Positions 62,101 to 64,000 of a DNA stretch of 64,000 bases are shown in pieces. This DNA comes from Aquila chrysaetos chrysaetos (lineage: Eukaryota > Chordata > Aves > Accipitriformes > Accipitridae). Where the stretch lies: assembly GCF_900496995.4 (NCBI RefSeq), contig NC_044016.1, positions 23,044,932 through 23,108,931 of the forward strand. The letters run 5' to 3'. Within the stretch, counting starts at the first letter, position 1. The number at the start of each line of letters is the position of its first letter. A model generated the notes under the pieces. That model did not search any database. It was not told the DNA's origin and saw only the letters and a program-made list of their open reading frames with translations. The position numbers were made by a program, and so were the translations under genes.

Positions 62101-64000
62101 CAACTATGCAGTTAGCTCTGCCTCTGTGAGTCTGTAGATGGCTAAGCAGTTGCATAGATTGAGGCCTTGAGGCTGCAGCTAGAATTGCCTAAAACTTAGT
62201 TTCTTGTACTCTGGAACATGAAAGATTTCCCCTCTGACCTGGAATGGAAGCTACGGTCATTGTCATCCCCCACAGATTTCTCTGGCCTTCTTGCTTTGTT
62301 ATTTTTTTTTTTCAAAAGGCAACAAAGCTGACTTATCTCCTGGGGACTCCCCAGTGGGTTTGCTGCTGCAGCTCAGTGGCCTGGCATAGCGCTCTGCTCT
62401 CTGGCGGAGAGCCCAGGACACTCAAAAGCTCCCGGTCTGTATCCTGGCTTCCCAGCTCCTAACCCCAGCTCAGGCAGCCTAAAAACTGCAGTGTCTACAC
62501 TTGGCACCCAGTCCTCCGGTGGGGAGAGAGGGGAGGTCTTGTGATCCCCTGCATGAACTGAGGCTCCTAGTGCTCCTGTGCTTGGTGTTACAGCCTGTGG
62601 AGTTGGCGAGAAGGGAATCCTCCAGCTGGACAGGCAAGGGCCTTGAAATCCTGGGGACCTCTAACCATCGGCTAGCCTGAAAAGCAGGTACTCGTGCTTT
62701 GCATGTTCTGTAAGCACAGAGTAAATCTACGTGGGGGCCACCACCAATCTGCCATTAGTCCATCCTCTGTCTAAAAATGAATTCAAGCTCTGAAGACCCA
62801 AATCAGGTCTATACCTGTGGAAGCAAGATTTATGAAGAACTGCTCTCTGAGGTGCTGCTTCTCTCCTCCCAAGTCTGTAATGGCAACATCCTCATCCCCC
62901 TTCCTGACACCAGGCAGAGCCAGGTGCTGTTTGGCCCTTCCCCTTTCCCAGCGAGGTTTTGCAGGGATGGAAATGAGAGGAGCAGTCCTGTTGCTACCAG
63001 GATGGAGCCTGTGGTGCTGGATTATTTCTGCTCTGATCTTCTTCTGTCAGGACGGCCAAGCGATAGACCATGCTTGCTCTCTGCAGAAGCTGTCATCAGC
63101 TGCTGCAGCCCAGAAGCAGGGCTGTGAAGCCAGCAACCAATTAGAAGGATTTCTTCTGAATATTTGTCAAGTGCTCTCTTCTGCAAACCACCTTTCTGTT
63201 CACATACTGTAAACTTTGGATCTTCAACTCCTTCCAACTCATCTTAAGCTTTGCCAGAGCTGGCCAGAGCTTTAGCCCTTGGAAACACAAACTCCTGAAC
63301 AGCCCACTACATGAATTTTCAGAAAACTGGGCAAGTTTTTAGAGGAAATATGACTGTGATTTGGGAAAAGTTTGTTGAAACCAAACTAATTCCAAAGAAT
63401 AAGTTGGGTTTGACAGACCAGCATTTTCCAATGACATTACATTTTGTCCTCAAATTCCTGAACAGCTCCAGTCAGGTCTTCATTCTGGTTTGGTGACAGC
63501 AATGAGATCCCATCATCCAGTCATGCCAGACAGCAAATCCAGTTTTGTAAAAGGACCTTTCTCAAGCTGCGAGTTTCTACTTTGCAAGGGGTCTTGCCAC
63601 TACTTTAAATTTCCGTTTGCATTTTAAATTTCTCTTTCTTGAAGGGAAAATTGCAGTATGCTGAGAAAGAGGAACACCAAAGGCATACATTTATAGTGAG
63701 ATCATTTGTTCAAATGCAACCAACTGCAAGCGTTGATGACATTTTTGGAAAGGAAGGTTGAGATGATTACCTTGAGCCAAATAACAAGAAATCAGGATGT
63801 TTACACACTCTCTCCTCCATTCTGCAAATGTAGAAGCAAGATCTGTGGATGTATGTCTCTTGGTTGAAGGCAAATAGCGGTCGTAAGGTAGGAAATGACA
63901 GAACTAATAGGAATTTGCTGACATTCAACTCACGTGCTGTGATTAAACTGACACATCCCCCAAAACGCAGCAGTTAGAGACACTTGCAATACTGCTAAGA
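59171..64000. other. Right-edge intergenic stretch, no gene recognised
   Basis: Mostly AT-rich, becoming somewhat GC-richer at 61.4-63.3 kb. Several short frames occur, one with a signal-peptide-like start (62967-63212), but nothing is recognised. No SLC30A6 sequence was identified on the minus strand. Confidence 0.5.
62967..63212 (+). other. Small ORF with signal-peptide-like N-terminus, unrecognised
   Basis: The 81-codon frame from the ATG at 62967 has a good Kozak context (GCAGGGATGG). It starts MEMRGAVLLLPGWSLWCWII and SALIFFCQDGQA, a charged n-region, long hydrophobic core and plausible cleavage after GQA. The remaining residues carry three Cys. The frame is open 50 codons further upstream. 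I know no family like it, and hydrophobic frames arise by chance, so this is only a candidate. Confidence 0.2.

Overview
The window is a piece of a bird genome. Three observations support this. It carries several CR1 LINE 3' ends and an intact-looking CR1 ORF2 C-terminus (32.7-36.0 kb). It contains short solo LTRs with avian-style architecture. Its gene order is BIRC6 - YIPF4 - NLRC4, the vertebrate 2p22.3-type neighbourhood in human. The species cannot be named from the sequence; a neognath bird is the best guess. Gene identities and exon alignments rest on recalled human proteins, not on a search.

Layout. 1-12709 is intron 1 of BIRC6 (minus strand) and holds only old repeats and unrecognised ORFs. 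Coding exon 1 of BIRC6 (12710-12980) and its CpG-island promoter (to about 13.5 kb) follow. YIPF4 lies immediately upstream on the same strand and is complete: six coding exons between 31213 and 17533 give an intact 246-residue product, with a CpG-island promoter at about 31.2-31.6 kb and a 3' UTR running towards 14.3 kb. From 31.5 to 42 kb is intergenic DNA with a CR1 cluster and one solo LTR. From 42167 to 53512, on the plus strand and head-to-head with YIPF4, is a broken copy of NLRC4, the CARD-NACHT-LRR adaptor of the NAIP/NLRC4 inflammasome. Its exon order and splice sites remain recognisable, but I count about 11 frameshifts and one in-frame nonsense codon. Its introns carry a 441-bp solo LTR with a perfect 5-bp target duplication, and older CR1 fragments. 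From 53.5 kb to the right edge I see no recognisable gene, one further LTR-like element (58.6-59.2 kb) and a few orphan ORFs. The expected next gene, SLC30A6, is not visible.

How it fits together. BIRC6 (a giant anti-apoptotic E2/E3 ubiquitin ligase) and YIPF4 (a Golgi Yip1-family membrane protein) are ordinary housekeeping genes with CpG-island promoters. NLRC4 is dead at its ancestral address between conserved neighbours, so it is a unitary pseudogene (loss in place), not a processed or duplicated copy. This is the main biological result of the window. I did not find a convincing new molecular system.
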